Assembly (NCBI GenBank): GCA_003105015.1 | Contig: PQAF01000003.1 | Coordinates: forward strand, 1-64,000 | Reading direction: 5' to 3' | Source of the DNA: Rhodocyclales bacterium | Lineage (GTDB): Bacteria; Pseudomonadota; Gammaproteobacteria; Burkholderiales; Rhodocyclaceae | Length of the DNA stretch: 64,000 nucleotides | Shown here: positions 14,394-24,005 of the stretch, piece by piece | Layout: each line of letters opens with the position of its first letter | How positions within the stretch are numbered: the first letter of the stretch is position 1 | Position numbers and translations under genes: made by a program | The notes under the pieces: model-generated | The model's database searches: none | What the model was told of the DNA's origin: nothing | What the model saw: only the letters and a program-made list of their open reading frames with translations

Positions 14394-16256
14394 CTAGCGC
14401 CTGCGGCCGACGACGTGCATCTCGCAGGCCTTGCAGTCGAAGCGCAGCGTCAGACGTTCGGCGCCGTTGACCAGCGTCATCGGTTCGGCGTTGACGCCCT
14501 TGATCTGCCAGTCCCTGGCTTCCCTCGGGCAGAGGTTGAAGCTGTAGCGCAGGCAGTGCTTGGTGATCATCAGGGAGACGTCGCCGGGCGTGGTGTCGGC
14601 CTCGAACGCATCGGCGATCAGTTCGACGCCGTGCTTCCGGTAAAAGGCGCGCGCGCGGCCGTTGAAGACGTTGCCGAGATAAGTCAGTTCCTTTTCCGGA
14701 TAGGCAGCCGGCGGCTCGGCCGGCGCGGCGCGTGACGGGCGCGGCCGCCGGGACTCGCGCGCTTCAACCAGCGCCGCGATGCCGTCGCGGCGCAGGGCGT
14801 TGATCGCGGAGGCGGGAACGAAGATCGGCGCGGCGAGGTCGATTTGCGTCGCGCTGAAATCGGTGCTGCCGAGTTTGCCCAGGTGGTTCCGCAGCGAGGC
14901 GAGCGCCTTCTCGGCGTCGCGCGACGGCGCGACCGGCACCGCCTGGCGGACAGTCGCAGTGATGCCGTCCTCATCCTCCAGCGTCAGGTCCAGCCCGTCG
15001 TCGATGACGGCGAGGGCCATCCGCACGCCGATGCGCCGCTCGGCCGATTCCTTCTCCAGGGCGCGCTCGAAGGCCTGGTCGTGGTTGCGGTAGAGCGTCA
15101 TGCCCGGTTTCAGGTCCGCCGGCATCTCGTTGGGGTAGAGGCGCTGGCCGCGGGCGACGTTGATGCGCACGCCGGCGAGCTTGTTGGCGCCCTTGCTGCC
15201 CTGCGGCTGGTAGCTGACGCCGTCGCCGTTGTGCAGATCGATGTCGCCGTCGATCTCGAACCAGTCGGCGCCGAGGCGCGTCACGGCGCCGATCGCCTCG
15301 CCGGAGAACTTGGGCGTCTCGAAGGCGCCGATGTCGGGCTTGCGGCCATGGGCGAAGTAGTCGGTGGCGCCGCGGTTGAAGGTCTTCTCCGGCTGCGGCG
15401 TGAAGAAATGGGTGCAGCGCCCGGACGAGGCGGCGCGGAACTGGGGCTGCTCGGCGAGGATGGCGTCGAGCAGCCGCCGGTAGTGCGCGACGGTGTTCTT
15501 GACGAAGGCCATATCCTTGTAGCGGCCCTCGATCTTGAAGGAACGGATGCCCGCCGCGATCAGGGCGCGCAGGTTCGCGCTCTGGTCGTTGTCCTTCATG
15601 GACAGCAGGTGCTTGTCGTAGGCGACGATGCGGCCGCGCGCGTCCTCGAGCGTGTACGGCAGGCGGCAGGCCTGCGAGCATTCGCCGCGGTTGGCGCTGC
15701 GCCCGGTGTGGGCATGGCTGATGTAGCACTGGCCGGAGAATGCCACGCACAGTGCGCCGTGGATGAAGTATTCCAGCGTGCAGCGCGCCGGGTCGGTGGC
15801 GGCGCGCACGCGGCGCACGTCGTCCAGCGTCAGCTCGCGCGCGAGGACGATCTGCGAGAAGCCGACGTCCTGCAGGAAGCGCGCCTTCTCCGGCGTGCGG
15901 ATGTCGCACTGCGTGCTGGCATGCAGTTGCACGGGCGGCAGGTCCGCCTCCAGCAGCCCCATGTCCTGCACGATCAGGGCGTCGGCACCGGCATCATGCA
16001 GCGACCAGGCGAGCTTGCGAGCGGCCTCGATCTCGCCGTCGTCGAGGATGGTGTTGAAGGCGACGAAGACCTTGGCGTGGAAGCGATGCGCGTAGGTCGC
16101 CAGGCGCGCAATGTCCGCCACGTCGTTGCCGGCGCCGGTGCGGGCGCCGAAGGCCGGGCCGCCGATATACACGGCGTCGGCGCCGTGCTTCACGGCCTCG
16201 ATGCCGATGTCGGCGTTGCGGGCGGGCGCCAGCAGTTCGAGCGTGTCAGCGGACAT
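14394..16256 (-). CDS. rlhA: U32-family 23S rRNA hydroxylase, RlhA (YdcP)-like
   Basis: Members of this branch (peptidase U32 domain plus C-terminal DUF3656) are needed for 5-hydroxycytidine 2501 in E. coli 23S rRNA. The 620-residue length and two-part structure fit RlhA (about 650) and not the shorter TrhP/UbiU/UbiV proteins. The U32 signature is present (LEYFIHGALCVAFSGQCYIS, then GECSQACRLPY), with cysteines that could bind a cluster. I chose the ATG at 16256 (MSADTLELLAPARNA); an earlier in-frame start at 16328 would lie inside the sodB terminator. The C-terminal part has CKACEMHV cysteines. Confidence 0.85.
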   Translation of the reverse strand: MSADTLELLAPARNADIGIEAVKHGADAVYIGGPAFGARTGAGNDVADIARLATYAHRFHAKVFVAFNTILDDGEIEAARKLAWSLHDAGADALIVQDMGLLEADLPPVQLHASTQCDIRTPEKARFLQDVGFSQIVLARELTLDDVRRVRAATDPARCTLEYFIHGALCVAFSGQCYISHAHTGRSANRGECSQACRLPYTLEDARGRIVAYDKHLLSMKDNDQSANLRALIAAGIRSFKIEGRYKDMAFVKNTVAHYRRLLDAILAEQPQFRAASSGRCTHFFTPQPEKTFNRGATDYFAHGRKPDIGAFETPKFSGEAIGAVTRLGADWFEIDGDIDLHNGDGVSYQPQGSKGANKLAGVRINVARGQRLYPNEMPADLKPGMTLYRNHDQAFERALEKESAERRIGVRMALAVIDDGLDLTLEDEDGITATVRQAVPVAPSRDAEKALASLRNHLGKLGSTDFSATQIDLAAPIFVPASAINALRRDGIAALVEARESRRPRPSRAAPAEPPAAYPEKELTYLGNVFNGRARAFYRKHGVELIADAFEADTTPGDVSLMITKHCLRYSFNLCPREARDWQIKGVNAEPMTLVNGAERLTLRFDCKACEMHVVGRRR

Positions 16257-16315
16257 GGAAGAGGAATCGTGCGCGAAGTAAGCGTCGCATTCTAGCCCGG
16301 CCGGCGCCGGGAACG

Positions 16316-16343
16316 AAAAGGGCGCCACGCTGCCGTGGCGCCC
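16316..16343 (-). terminator. Rho-independent terminator of sodB
   Basis: On the minus strand, GGGCGCCACG and CGTGGCGCCC (16320-16329 and 16334-16343) form a 10-bp stem with a 4-nt loop, followed by TTTT (16316-16319). Confidence 0.8.
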
Positions 16344-16362
16344 TGCCGGAAAGGCGGGAACG

Positions 16363-16374
16363 AAAGTCAGTCCC
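16363..16374 (-). repeat. Dispersed 12-mer GGGACTGACTTT, exact copy 4
   Basis: Exact copy in non-coding DNA just after the sodB stop, between stop and terminator. Confidence 0.8.
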
Positions 16375-16394
16375 TGCGATACGGCGCGGTGGAC

Positions 16395-16979
16395 TCAGCC
16401 GGCGAAATTCTTCGCCGCGAAGTCCCAGTTGGCCAGGCTGGCGAGGAAGGTCTCGACGAATTTCGGCCGGGCGTTGCGGTAGTCGATGTAGTAGGCGTGC
16501 TCCCACACGTCGACGGTCAGCAGGGCCTTGTTGTCGGTGGTGAGCGGGGTGGCGGCGTTGCTGGTGTTCACGATGTCCACAGAGCCGTCCGGTTTCTTCA
16601 CCAGCCAGGTCCAGCCGGAGCCGAAGTTGCCGACGGCCGAGGCCTGGAAGGCCTTCTTGAACTCGTCGAAGCTGCCCCACTTCTTGTTGATGGCATCGGC
16701 CAGGGCGCCGGTCGGCGCGCCGCCGCCGGCAGGCTTCATGCTGCTCCAGAAGAAGGTGTGGTTCCACACCTGTGCGGCGTTGTTGAAGATGCCGCCGGAC
16801 GCCTTCTTGACGATGGCCTCGAGGCCGGCGTTCTCGAACTCGGTGCCCTTGATCAGGTTGTTCAGGTTGGTGACATAGGCCTGATGATGCTTGCCGTAGT
16901 GGTATTCGAAGGTTTCCTTCGAGATGTGCGGTGCCAGCGCGTCCATCGCGTAGGGAAGCGGCGGAAGGGTGTGTTCCAT
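16395..16979 (-). CDS. sodB: Iron superoxide dismutase
   Basis: A 194-residue Fe/Mn-type dismutase of the cytoplasm. The ligands His27 (EYHYGKHH), His in WNHTFFW and the DVWEHAYY Asp/His pair are present. Gln in [11 protein letters not shown] is the FeSOD pattern. It is monocistronic: a strong promoter lies at 17022-17050, with an inverted repeat over its -10 box, and a terminator at 16316. Confidence 0.95.
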   Translation of the reverse strand: MEHTLPPLPYAMDALAPHISKETFEYHYGKHHQAYVTNLNNLIKGTEFENAGLEAIVKKASGGIFNNAAQVWNHTFFWSSMKPAGGGAPTGALADAINKKWGSFDEFKKAFQASAVGNFGSGWTWLVKKPDGSVDIVNTSNAATPLTTDNKALLTVDVWEHAYYIDYRNARPKFVETFLASLANWDFAAKNFAG

Positions 16980-17012
16980 GTTGGGTCTCCGATTTACAGT
17001 CAGGGTTGCTAA

Positions 17013-17035
17013 AACCCGAGCATTTTAGTCGGGTT
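17013..17035 (-). promoter_or_regulatory. Inverted repeat spanning the sodB -10 box
   Basis: AACCCGA (17013-17019) and TCGGGTT (17029-17035) flank 9 bp that contain most of the sodB -10 element (ATTTTA on this strand, 17022-17027). Its position is right for a repressor site. It is not a Fur-box sequence. Confidence 0.5.
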
Positions 17036-17050
17036 AAATTCATTTGGCAA
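17022..17050 (-). promoter_or_regulatory. sodB sigma-70 promoter
   Basis: On the minus strand, TTGCCA (17045-17050), exactly 17 bp, then TAAAAT (17022-17027). It is about 42 bp upstream of the sodB ATG. Confidence 0.75.
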
Positions 17051-17061
17051 TAATTGCGTTT

Positions 17062-18414
17062 TCAACTTCCCATCTTCCGGGTGACCTGCGCTTCGGCTTC
17101 GCCCTCGCCGAATGTGAGGTGCAGCGCATCCCCTGCGGTCAGTTGTGCGCTGGCGCGGACAATGCTGCCGTCCGCTTTGCGGACCAGGCTGTAGCCGCGC
17201 CGCAGCACGGCCCGTGGGCTGAGGTGGTCGAGGCTGGCGGCAAGGTTTTCCAGTCGGGCGATTCTTCGCGAGAGCCCCGCCGCAGCCGAAGTGCGCAGGC
17301 GCGCAGCAAACCCATCCAGGTCGCGTTGTGCATGGCGCAAGTCCGGCCGGCGAAGGGCAAGGCGCGACTGGAGACGCTGCAAGGCGCCGGCACTTGCGGC
17401 GATCCGTTGGCGCAGGCCGGCATCGAGCCGTGTGGCGAGGTGCGCCGTCTCTGCGCGCAAGCGGCCCAGGCGTTCACCGGGATGCGTCAGTCTGCGCGCC
17501 AGCAGGTCGACGCGCTGCATGCGCTCCTGCAGGCGTTGCCGCATCTCCGTGCGCAGGATAGCGGCAAGGTGGAGCAGCTCGCCTTGCGCTTCAAAATAGC
17601 CTGCGCTCGCCAGCTCGGCAGCAGCGGTGGGCGTGGCGGCGCGGCAGTCGGCCGCCAGGTCGGCGATGGTGGTGTCGGTTTCGTGGCCGATCCCGGTGAT
17701 GATCGGCAGGGGACAGTCGTCGATGGCACGGGCAACCGCTTCTTCGTTGAAGGCCCAGAGATCCTCGATGCTGCCGCCCCCGCGGACGACGATGAGGACA
17801 TCGCATTCGCCGCGGCTTGCCGCGGTCCGGATGGCTTCTGCGATGTTCGCGGCGGCCCCATCGCCCTGCACAAGGGTGGGGTAGATCATCACGGGAATAT
17901 GCGGTGCGCGTCGCGCAAGGGCGGCCAGCACGTCGCGGAGGGCGGCTGCCTGCAGCGAGGTGACGACGCCGATGCGATGCGGGAAGCGCGGCAACGGCTG
18001 CCTGCGTTCCGGCGCAAACAGTCCTTCCGTCTCCAGCTTGATGCGCAGACGGGCGAATGCCTCGAACAGTGCGCCAATGCCGGCATGTCGCAGGGCTTCT
18101 ACGTTGAGTTGAAAGCCCCCACGCGCTTCATATAGCGTGACGAGGGCGTGCGCCTCGACGCGCATGCCATCCTGCAGCCGGAACGGCATCAAATGAGCAC
18201 GGCCGCGGAACATGACGCAATCGACTTGTGCGCTTTCATCTTTCATTGCGAAGTAAAGATGGCCGGAGGCCGGCCGGCGCAGATTGGAAATTTCGCCGCT
18301 GATCCAAAGCAGCGGAAAACGGTTTTCGAGCGTCTGGCGGGCCATGCGGTTGAGCGCAGACACACTCAGAATCTTTTCGCCGGAACTCGCTGTATTGTCT
18401 GTTTCTGCGGGCAT
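17062..18414 (-). CDS. xseA: Exodeoxyribonuclease VII large subunit
   Basis: A 450-residue catalytic subunit of the single-strand-specific nuclease. It opens with an OB-fold (ILSVSALNRMARQTLE, ISGEISNLRRPASGHLYF), then the catalytic block (RIGVVTSLQAAALRDVL, VLIVVRGGGSIEDLWAFN, ITGIGHETDTTIADLAAD, RAATPTAAAE), a long coiled-coil region (about 270-400), and a C-terminal RGYSLVRKADG segment. The small subunit gene xseB is not in the window. It stands alone, between the sodB promoter and an AT-rich gap. Confidence 0.96.
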   Translation of the reverse strand: MPAETDNTASSGEKILSVSALNRMARQTLENRFPLLWISGEISNLRRPASGHLYFAMKDESAQVDCVMFRGRAHLMPFRLQDGMRVEAHALVTLYEARGGFQLNVEALRHAGIGALFEAFARLRIKLETEGLFAPERRQPLPRFPHRIGVVTSLQAAALRDVLAALARRAPHIPVMIYPTLVQGDGAAANIAEAIRTAASRGECDVLIVVRGGGSIEDLWAFNEEAVARAIDDCPLPIITGIGHETDTTIADLAADCRAATPTAAAELASAGYFEAQGELLHLAAILRTEMRQRLQERMQRVDLLARRLTHPGERLGRLRAETAHLATRLDAGLRQRIAASAGALQRLQSRLALRRPDLRHAQRDLDGFAARLRTSAAAGLSRRIARLENLAASLDHLSPRAVLRRGYSLVRKADGSIVRASAQLTAGDALHLTFGEGEAEAQVTRKMGS

Positions 18415-18793
18415 TCGGGGATTTTAGCCGACGCCTACCATTGCCTTCTTTATCCGCAGATGCGGACAGAGGAGCCCTCTCTGGCGTATTGATGTAACAT
18501 TTTGATATTAATGAACAAAAAATTAAGCTTCATTTTGTATCGAAGTAAGAAAAAGTCTTACGGAAAGCCGACTTACTCAAAACACCCACGCGTAATTCAC
18601 ACACTTATCCACAAGATTTGTGGATAAAGAAAGCGTGTTTCCTGTGAAGCCAGATGCCAGACTGATGGTGATCCCGCCAAGCGCAGTTGCCGCAACAATA
18701 TTGTCGTCGCGCGCCGACAGCGTGTCCGCGGTTTTTCTTGCCGAAACAGGATCGCCAAGATAAAGTTCGCCGTTATTAAAAAAGGAGCCTTGC
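18415..18793. other. AT-rich intergenic region between xseA and exbB (379 bp)
   Basis: Divergent gap with no supported gene. It contains a near-consensus DnaA box (TTATCCGCA, 18450-18458), a short inverted repeat GTAAGA-N5-TCTTAC (18545-18561) and a perfect inverted pair of DnaA boxes (18605-18627). The exbB ribosome site AAAGGAG is at 18781-18787. The A+T content is clearly higher than the surrounding genes between about 18480 and 18640. A minus-strand open frame at 18577-18783 has no ribosome site of its own, and I do not call it. Confidence 0.6.
18605..18627. promoter_or_regulatory. Inverted pair of perfect DnaA boxes
   Basis: TTATCCACA (18605-18613) and TGTGGATAA (18619-18627) are both exact DnaA-box consensus. 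With the flanking bases they form a 10-bp inverted repeat (TTATCCACAA-GAT-TTGTGGATAA). A degenerate third box is 147 bp upstream. No dnaA or dnaN gene is near, so this is more likely a titration or regulatory site than the origin. Confidence 0.6.
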
Positions 18794-19402
18794 GTGTTCG
18801 CCATCATCCAAGCTGCAGGCTGGCCCATCTGGCCGCTCTTGCTCGCCTCGATTCTCGCCGTCGCCTTCATCATCGAGCGATCAATCGCGCTGCGCCGAAG
18901 CAAGATTGTGCCGGAGGGATTGCTGCAGAGCATCGTGGCCGACTACCGCCAGGGGGGCGCAACGGAGGAGTTGATAGCACGCGTGGCCAGGCACTCGCCT
19001 TTGGGGCGCGTACTGGCAGCGGGTCTGCGCAACGTCAAGAGCACACGTGAGGCCATGAAGGAAGCCATCGAAGAAGCGGGGCGCGGCGTCACGCATGAGT
19101 TGGAGCGCTTCCTCACCAGCCTGGGCACCATCGCTTCGATCGCACCGCTGATGGGCCTGTTCGGCACGATCGTCGGCATGATCGAGATTTTTGGCGCGCA
19201 AAGCCCGGCTACGGCGAATCCACAGCAACTTGCTCATGGCATCTCGATAGCGCTGTACAACGCAGGTTTCGGCATCCTCATCGCCATCCCGGCGATGATT
19301 TTCTATCGACATTTCCGCGCCTTGGTGGACAGCCTCGTCATTGAGATGGAGCAGCAGGCGGTGAAGCTGGTCGAACTGGTACACGGCCAGCGGGCGAACT
19401 GA
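18794..19402 (+). CDS. exbB: ExbB/TolQ-family proton channel subunit
   Basis: A 202-residue inner-membrane protein with the three-helix ExbB/TolQ layout: TM1 about 10-28, and the conserved IASIAPLMGLFGTIVGMIEIF TM2 and SIALYNAGFGILIAIPAMIFY TM3 (about 110-185). It forms the proton channel energising TonB- or Tol-type transport with the ExbD/TolR-like protein 12 bp downstream. No tonB, tolA, tolB or pal follows; lpxK does, an arrangement common in betaproteobacteria. The start is GTG at 18794 with AAAGGAG 7 nt upstream. Confidence 0.9.
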   Translation: MFAIIQAAGWPIWPLLLASILAVAFIIERSIALRRSKIVPEGLLQSIVADYRQGGATEELIARVARHSPLGRVLAAGLRNVKSTREAMKEAIEEAGRGVTHELERFLTSLGTIASIAPLMGLFGTIVGMIEIFGAQSPATANPQQLAHGISIALYNAGFGILIAIPAMIFYRHFRALVDSLVIEMEQQAVKLVELVHGQRAN

Positions 19403-19414
19403 GGACAACGCGGT

Positions 19415-19834
19415 ATGAACTTCCAGCGCGGGCGTTTCCGGGAGGAGCCGGAAATCAACCTGATCCCGATGATCGACGTGCTGCTCGTCATACTCATCTT
19501 CCTGATGATCACGACGACGTACTCGAAGTTTTCCGGCCTGGAAATCAACCTGCCTACGGCGGATGCCACACAGTCCCCGGACAAGCCGAATGAAATCAAT
19601 GTCGTGGTGAGCGCGAACGGCGATGTCATGGTCAACCGCGTAGCCGTCGGCGCCAAGGATGTCGAAGCCATCAGTGTGGCGTTGCGCCGCGCCGGCGGCA
19701 GCGAGAAGGAACCGGTGGTGGTGATCAATGCCGATGCGAAGGCGGCCCATCAGAGCGTGATCGATGTCATGCAGGCAGCGCAGCAATCCGGATACAGCCA
19801 CATCTCCTTCGCTACGCAGAATCCGTCGCGTTGA
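19415..19834 (+). CDS. exbD: ExbD/TolR-family protein
   Basis: A 139-residue partner of the upstream ExbB. It has a short cytoplasmic N-terminus, the motif EINLIPMIDVLLVILIFLMI with the protonatable Asp in the single transmembrane helix (about 13-32), then a periplasmic domain ending in VIDVMQAAQQSGYSHISFAT. It overlaps nothing; a hairpin with TTTT follows at 19854. Confidence 0.92.
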   Translation: MNFQRGRFREEPEINLIPMIDVLLVILIFLMITTTYSKFSGLEINLPTADATQSPDKPNEINVVVSANGDVMVNRVAVGAKDVEAISVALRRAGGSEKEPVVVINADAKAAHQSVIDVMQAAQQSGYSHISFATQNPSR

Positions 19835-19853
19835 GCGCCGGGGCAGTATCATG

Positions 19854-19880
19854 CGCCACACGCTTGCGTGTGGCGTTTTC
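19854..19880 (+). terminator. Hairpin with T tract between exbD and lpxK
   Basis: CGCCACACG (19854-19862), loop CTTG, CGTGTGGCG (19867-19875), then TTTTC. It ends only about 20 nt before the lpxK ATG, so it probably lowers, rather than stops, transcription into lpxK. Confidence 0.65.
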
Positions 19881-19898
19881 ATTTCTCGCGGAATAATC

Positions 19899-20909
19899 AT
19901 GGAATTGCAGCGGCGGATAGCGGCAGGATGGCAGAAGCGGGGCATTCCCGCTGTTCTGTTGCTGCCGCCGGCCCTGCTGTTCGCGCTTTTCGTCAATATT
20001 CGTCGGATGGCGTATCGCCGGGGTTGGTTGTCGTCCGTGAGGTTGCCCGTGCCCGTGGTGGTGGTCGGCAATGTCACCGCTGGTGGCAGCGGCAAGACGC
20101 CGTTGGTTCTGCATCTGGCGCAGGAACTGAACAAGCGCGGTTGGCGACCGGGCATCGTCAGCCGCGGCTACGGCGGCACCGCCATGGGTGTCGAGGCCGT
20201 GTCTCCCGCAAGCGATCCATTGTGCGTTGGTGACGAGCCGCTCCTGCTGGCGCGCCGCGCAGGTTGCCCGGTTTTCGTCGGCCGCGACCGCGTCGCCGCC
20301 GCACGCGCCCTGCTGGCAGCACACGTCGGCTGCAATGTCCTGATTGCCGACGACGGACTGCAGCATTTGCGTCTTGCGCGCGATGTCGAGATAGTCGTGC
20401 TGGATGAGCGCGGCATCGGCAACGGCTGGCCACTGCCGGCGGGTCCCTTGCGCGAGTGCCCGGGGCGCGTCGCCGAAGCACATGCCCTTGTGATGAATGG
20501 CAAGGCACCGCTTCCGCCGAACGTGCATCCTCAGCGTGTATTCAGCATGCGCCTGACAGGAGAACGATTCTTCAATCTGCGTGATCCCCGGCGTTGCTGC
20601 AGTGCGGAGGAGTTGCGTGTCCGGCGCCTGCATGCACTGGCCGGCATTGGTCATCCTGATCGCTTCTTTCGGCAACTTGAACAGATGGGCCTGCAAGCTG
20701 AGACGCATGCCTTCCCGGATCACCACGCCTTCCAGCCGTCCGATCTCGCGTTTGTCGGCGCCGATGTGCTGCTGATGACGGAGAAAGATGCGGTAAAATG
20801 CCAAGCCTTTGCGCCGCCGGAAGCCTGGGTGCTTCCAGTCGAGGCGCAACTGGAACCCGATCTTGCACAATGGGTAGTGGAGAAGCTCAATGGACAGCCG
20901 CCTGCTTGA
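19899..20909 (+). CDS. lpxK: Tetraacyldisaccharide 4'-kinase
   Basis: Phosphorylates the lipid A disaccharide precursor at the inner membrane. The 336-residue protein has an N-terminal membrane-associating helix (about 14-34), the P-loop [15 protein letters not shown] (about 58-72), the lipid-site block GIVSRGYGG, and [12 protein letters not shown], all family hallmarks. I start at the ATG at 19899 ([11 protein letters not shown]); upstream in-frame codons would run through the hairpin. It overlaps the Trm112-like gene by 20 bp. Confidence 0.95.
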   Translation: MELQRRIAAGWQKRGIPAVLLLPPALLFALFVNIRRMAYRRGWLSSVRLPVPVVVVGNVTAGGSGKTPLVLHLAQELNKRGWRPGIVSRGYGGTAMGVEAVSPASDPLCVGDEPLLLARRAGCPVFVGRDRVAAARALLAAHVGCNVLIADDGLQHLRLARDVEIVVLDERGIGNGWPLPAGPLRECPGRVAEAHALVMNGKAPLPPNVHPQRVFSMRLTGERFFNLRDPRRCCSAEELRVRRLHALAGIGHPDRFFRQLEQMGLQAETHAFPDHHAFQPSDLAFVGADVLLMTEKDAVKCQAFAPPEAWVLPVEAQLEPDLAQWVVEKLNGQPPA

Positions 20910-21075
20910 AATCCTCGTCTGCCCGGTCTGCAAGGGACCGCTCGATGTCCGCAAGGCCAATCAGGAACTGGTATGCAAGGCCTGTAAGCTGGCCTATCCG
21001 ATCCGCGACGACATCCCGGTGATGCTGGAAGAGGAGGCGCGCCAACTGAGCCAAGAGGAGGCGGCGGCGGGCTGA
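20890..21075 (+). CDS. Trm112-family zinc-ribbon protein (YcaR-like)
   Basis: A 61-residue protein with two CxxC pairs (CPVCKGPL near 11-18 and [18 protein letters not shown] near 29-46), the Trm112/UPF0434 pattern. Eukaryotic and archaeal Trm112 activates methyltransferases; the bacterial role is not settled. The gene sits between lpxK, which it overlaps, and kdsB, an arrangement conserved in proteobacteria and suggestive of a link to LPS synthesis. Confidence 0.93.
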   Translation: MDSRLLEILVCPVCKGPLDVRKANQELVCKACKLAYPIRDDIPVMLEEEARQLSQEEAAAG

Positions 21076-21096
21076 TTTCCCCGCAGCGGGTGTGAG

Positions 21097-21858
21097 ATGT
21101 CATTCAGGATCGTCATTCCCGCCCGCTATGCTTCCAGCAGGCTTCCCGGCAAGCCGCTTGCCGATCTTGCCGGCAAGCCGATGGTGGTGAGAGTGGCCGA
21201 GCGCGCCGCGCGAAGCGGCGCAGCGGAAGTGCTGATCGCGACCGACCACGAGGAAGTGTCCGCTGCCGTCGAACGGCATGGCTTTGCTGCTGTCATGACG
21301 CGCGTCGACCACGCCAGCGGCACGGATCGCATCGCTGAAGTGGTTGCGCAACGCGGCTGGGACGACGATGTCCTGGTCGTCAATGTCCAGGGCGACGAAC
21401 CCTTCATCGAGCCCGAATTGATCAATCAGGTGGCGGGTGAACTGGCGGTCGATGCCGACGCTGCCGTCGCCACCGCCTGCCATCCTGTCGGCAGTGTGGA
21501 GGAGTTCTTCAATCCCAACGTCGTCAAGGTCGTCTGCGATGTCCGCGGCCATGCGCTGTATTTCAGCCGCGCGCCGATTCCCTGGCCGCGCGATGCCTTT
21601 GCCGCGGACCGCACTCAGTTGCCGAAGGACTTGCCCGCCAAACGCCACATCGGAATTTATGCCTATCGCTGCGGATTCCTGCGTCGTTACGGCGCCCTGT
21701 CGCCGTCGCTGCTGGAAGGGTTCGAGGCGCTGGAACAGTTGCGTGTGCTCTGGCATGGCTTCCGCATCCGCGTTACCGAAAGCATGCATGCACCCGAAGC
21801 CGGCGTGGATACTCCGGAAGATTTGCAGCGTGCCCGCCAGCGGTTCATGGATGTTTGA
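21097..21858 (+). CDS. kdsB: 3-deoxy-manno-octulosonate cytidylyltransferase
   Basis: Activates Kdo as CMP-Kdo for LPS inner-core synthesis. The 253-residue protein opens [27 protein letters not shown] (nucleotide-binding loop), with [12 protein letters not shown] and the [15 protein letters not shown] and PEDLQRAR blocks. It is the last gene of the exbB-exbD-lpxK-Trm112-kdsB run; a gap of about 88 bp rich in A/T separates it from adk. Confidence 0.96.
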   Translation: MSFRIVIPARYASSRLPGKPLADLAGKPMVVRVAERAARSGAAEVLIATDHEEVSAAVERHGFAAVMTRVDHASGTDRIAEVVAQRGWDDDVLVVNVQGDEPFIEPELINQVAGELAVDADAAVATACHPVGSVEEFFNPNVVKVVCDVRGHALYFSRAPIPWPRDAFAADRTQLPKDLPAKRHIGIYAYRCGFLRRYGALSPSLLEGFEALEQLRVLWHGFRIRVTESMHAPEAGVDTPEDLQRARQRFMDV

Positions 21859-21925
21859 CCAAGACTGAAAAACACGGTATCGTTTTTGAAATATAAAAAA
21901 ACAATATAAATCAACTGGTTAATAA

Positions 21926-22600
<675 letters not shown>

Positions 22601-22678
22601 CCAAACAAATCAAATGATTCCGATCCCTTGCCCACGCAGACAGGGGACGCCCACACTGGTATAATTAGGAGTTAAGGC

Positions 22679-23932
22679 ATGAAAAACGCTTTTTATGCCC
22701 AGTCGGGCGGAGTGACTTCGGTCATCAACGCCAGTGCCTGCGGGGTCATTGAAACGGCGCGCAAGCACAAGGGCAAGATTGGCAAGGTATTCGCGGGACG
22801 CAACGGCATTATCGGCGCCCTGGCGGAAGACCTGATCGATACGAGCAAGGAATCGGCAAAGGCCATTGCGGCGCTGCGCCACACGCCGGCAGGTGCTTTC
22901 GGCTCCTGCCGCTACAAACTGAAAAGTATCGAAGAGCACAGGGCACAGTACGAACGCCTGATCGAGGTGTTCAGGGCGCACAACATCGGCTACTTCTTCT
23001 ACAACGGCGGTGGCGATTCCGCCGACACCTGCCTCAAGGTGTCGCAGCTGTCGGAGACGCTGGGGTACCCGATCACCGCGGTGCACGTGCCGAAGACGGT
23101 CGACAACGACCTGCCGATCACGGACAACTGCCCCGGCTTCGGCTCGGTGGCGAAGTACATCGCGGTGTCCACCCGCGAGGCCACGCTGGACGTGGCGAGC
23201 ATGGCGAAGACCTCGACCAAGGTGTTCGTCATCGAGGTGATGGGGCGCCACGCCGGCTGGATTGCAGCGGCGGGTGCGCTGGCTTCGGACAAGGATATCG
23301 ATCTGCCGATCGTCGTCCTCTTCCCGGAGATCGCCTTCAACCAGGCGAAGTTCCTGGCCAAGGTGGATGCGACGGTGAAAAAGTTCGGCTACTGCACCGT
23401 GGTGGTGTCGGAGGGCGTGAAGGGCGCAGACGGCAAGTTCCTCTCCGACCAGGGCTTGCGCGACGCCTTCGGCCACGCCCAGCTGGGCGGCGTGGCGCCG
23501 GTGATCGCCGGCCTGGTGAAGAACGAGCTGAATTTGAAGTACCACTGGGCGGTGGCGGATTATTTGCAGCGGGCGGCGCGTCACATTGCCTCGAAGACGG
23601 ACGTGCTGCAGGCCTACGCCACCGGCAAGGCTGCGGTGGAGGTGGCGCTGAAGGGGCGCAATTCGGTGATGCCGGCGATCAAGCGGGTGTCCAACCGCCC
23701 CTACAAGTGGAAGATCGACATTGCCGAGCTGAAGGACGTGGCGAACAAGGAGAAGTTCATGCCGCGCGACTTCATCAGCGAAGACGGCTTCGGCATCACG
23801 GCCAAGTGCCGGCAGTACCTGACGCCGCTGATCCAGGGCGAGGATTACCCGCCCTACAAGAACGGACTGCCGCAGTACGTGCGGTTGAAGAACGTGGGCG
23901 TGAAGAAGAAGCTGGGCGAGTTCAAGGTTTGA
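22679..23932 (+). CDS. pfp: Pyrophosphate-dependent 6-phosphofructokinase
   Basis: Reversible phosphorylation of fructose 6-phosphate with PPi. The 417-residue protein is of the phosphofructokinase family. The two specificity positions both point to PPi: Asp113 in GGGDS (110-114), where ATP enzymes have Gly, and Lys139 in PKTVDND (138-144), where ATP enzymes have Gly. AGGAG precedes the ATG. The next gene is the H+-pumping pyrophosphatase hppA, which suggests that PPi is used as an energy currency. A hairpin with a T tract separates them. Confidence 0.93.
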   Translation: MKNAFYAQSGGVTSVINASACGVIETARKHKGKIGKVFAGRNGIIGALAEDLIDTSKESAKAIAALRHTPAGAFGSCRYKLKSIEEHRAQYERLIEVFRAHNIGYFFYNGGGDSADTCLKVSQLSETLGYPITAVHVPKTVDNDLPITDNCPGFGSVAKYIAVSTREATLDVASMAKTSTKVFVIEVMGRHAGWIAAAGALASDKDIDLPIVVLFPEIAFNQAKFLAKVDATVKKFGYCTVVVSEGVKGADGKFLSDQGLRDAFGHAQLGGVAPVIAGLVKNELNLKYHWAVADYLQRAARHIASKTDVLQAYATGKAAVEVALKGRNSVMPAIKRVSNRPYKWKIDIAELKDVANKEKFMPRDFISEDGFGITAKCRQYLTPLIQGEDYPPYKNGLPQYVRLKNVGVKKKLGEFKV

Positions 23933-24005
23933 AAGCGTTGATGGGCGTGCGCCGCGCCCGCATAACAATAATTTTGGCGCTTGGATAAAGGGTTGAGCAG
24001 TTCGG

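Noticed and set aside
18502..18515. FNR-like TTGAT-ATTA-ATGAA upstream of exbB
   Set aside because: One arm mismatches and the position does not fit a visible promoter; it lies in AT-rich DNA where such matches are expected.
18577..18783. Minus-strand frame in the xseA-exbB gap
   Set aside because: It has no ribosome site of its own, its extension runs into the antisense of exbB, and I recognise no family; the DNA is better explained as regulatory.
22660..22665. Perfect TATAAT with extended -10 (TGG) before pfp
   Set aside because: A start about seven bases on would fall at 22672 and cut off the AGGAG ribosome site at 22667-22671, and there is no fitting -35. The resemblance is probably chance.
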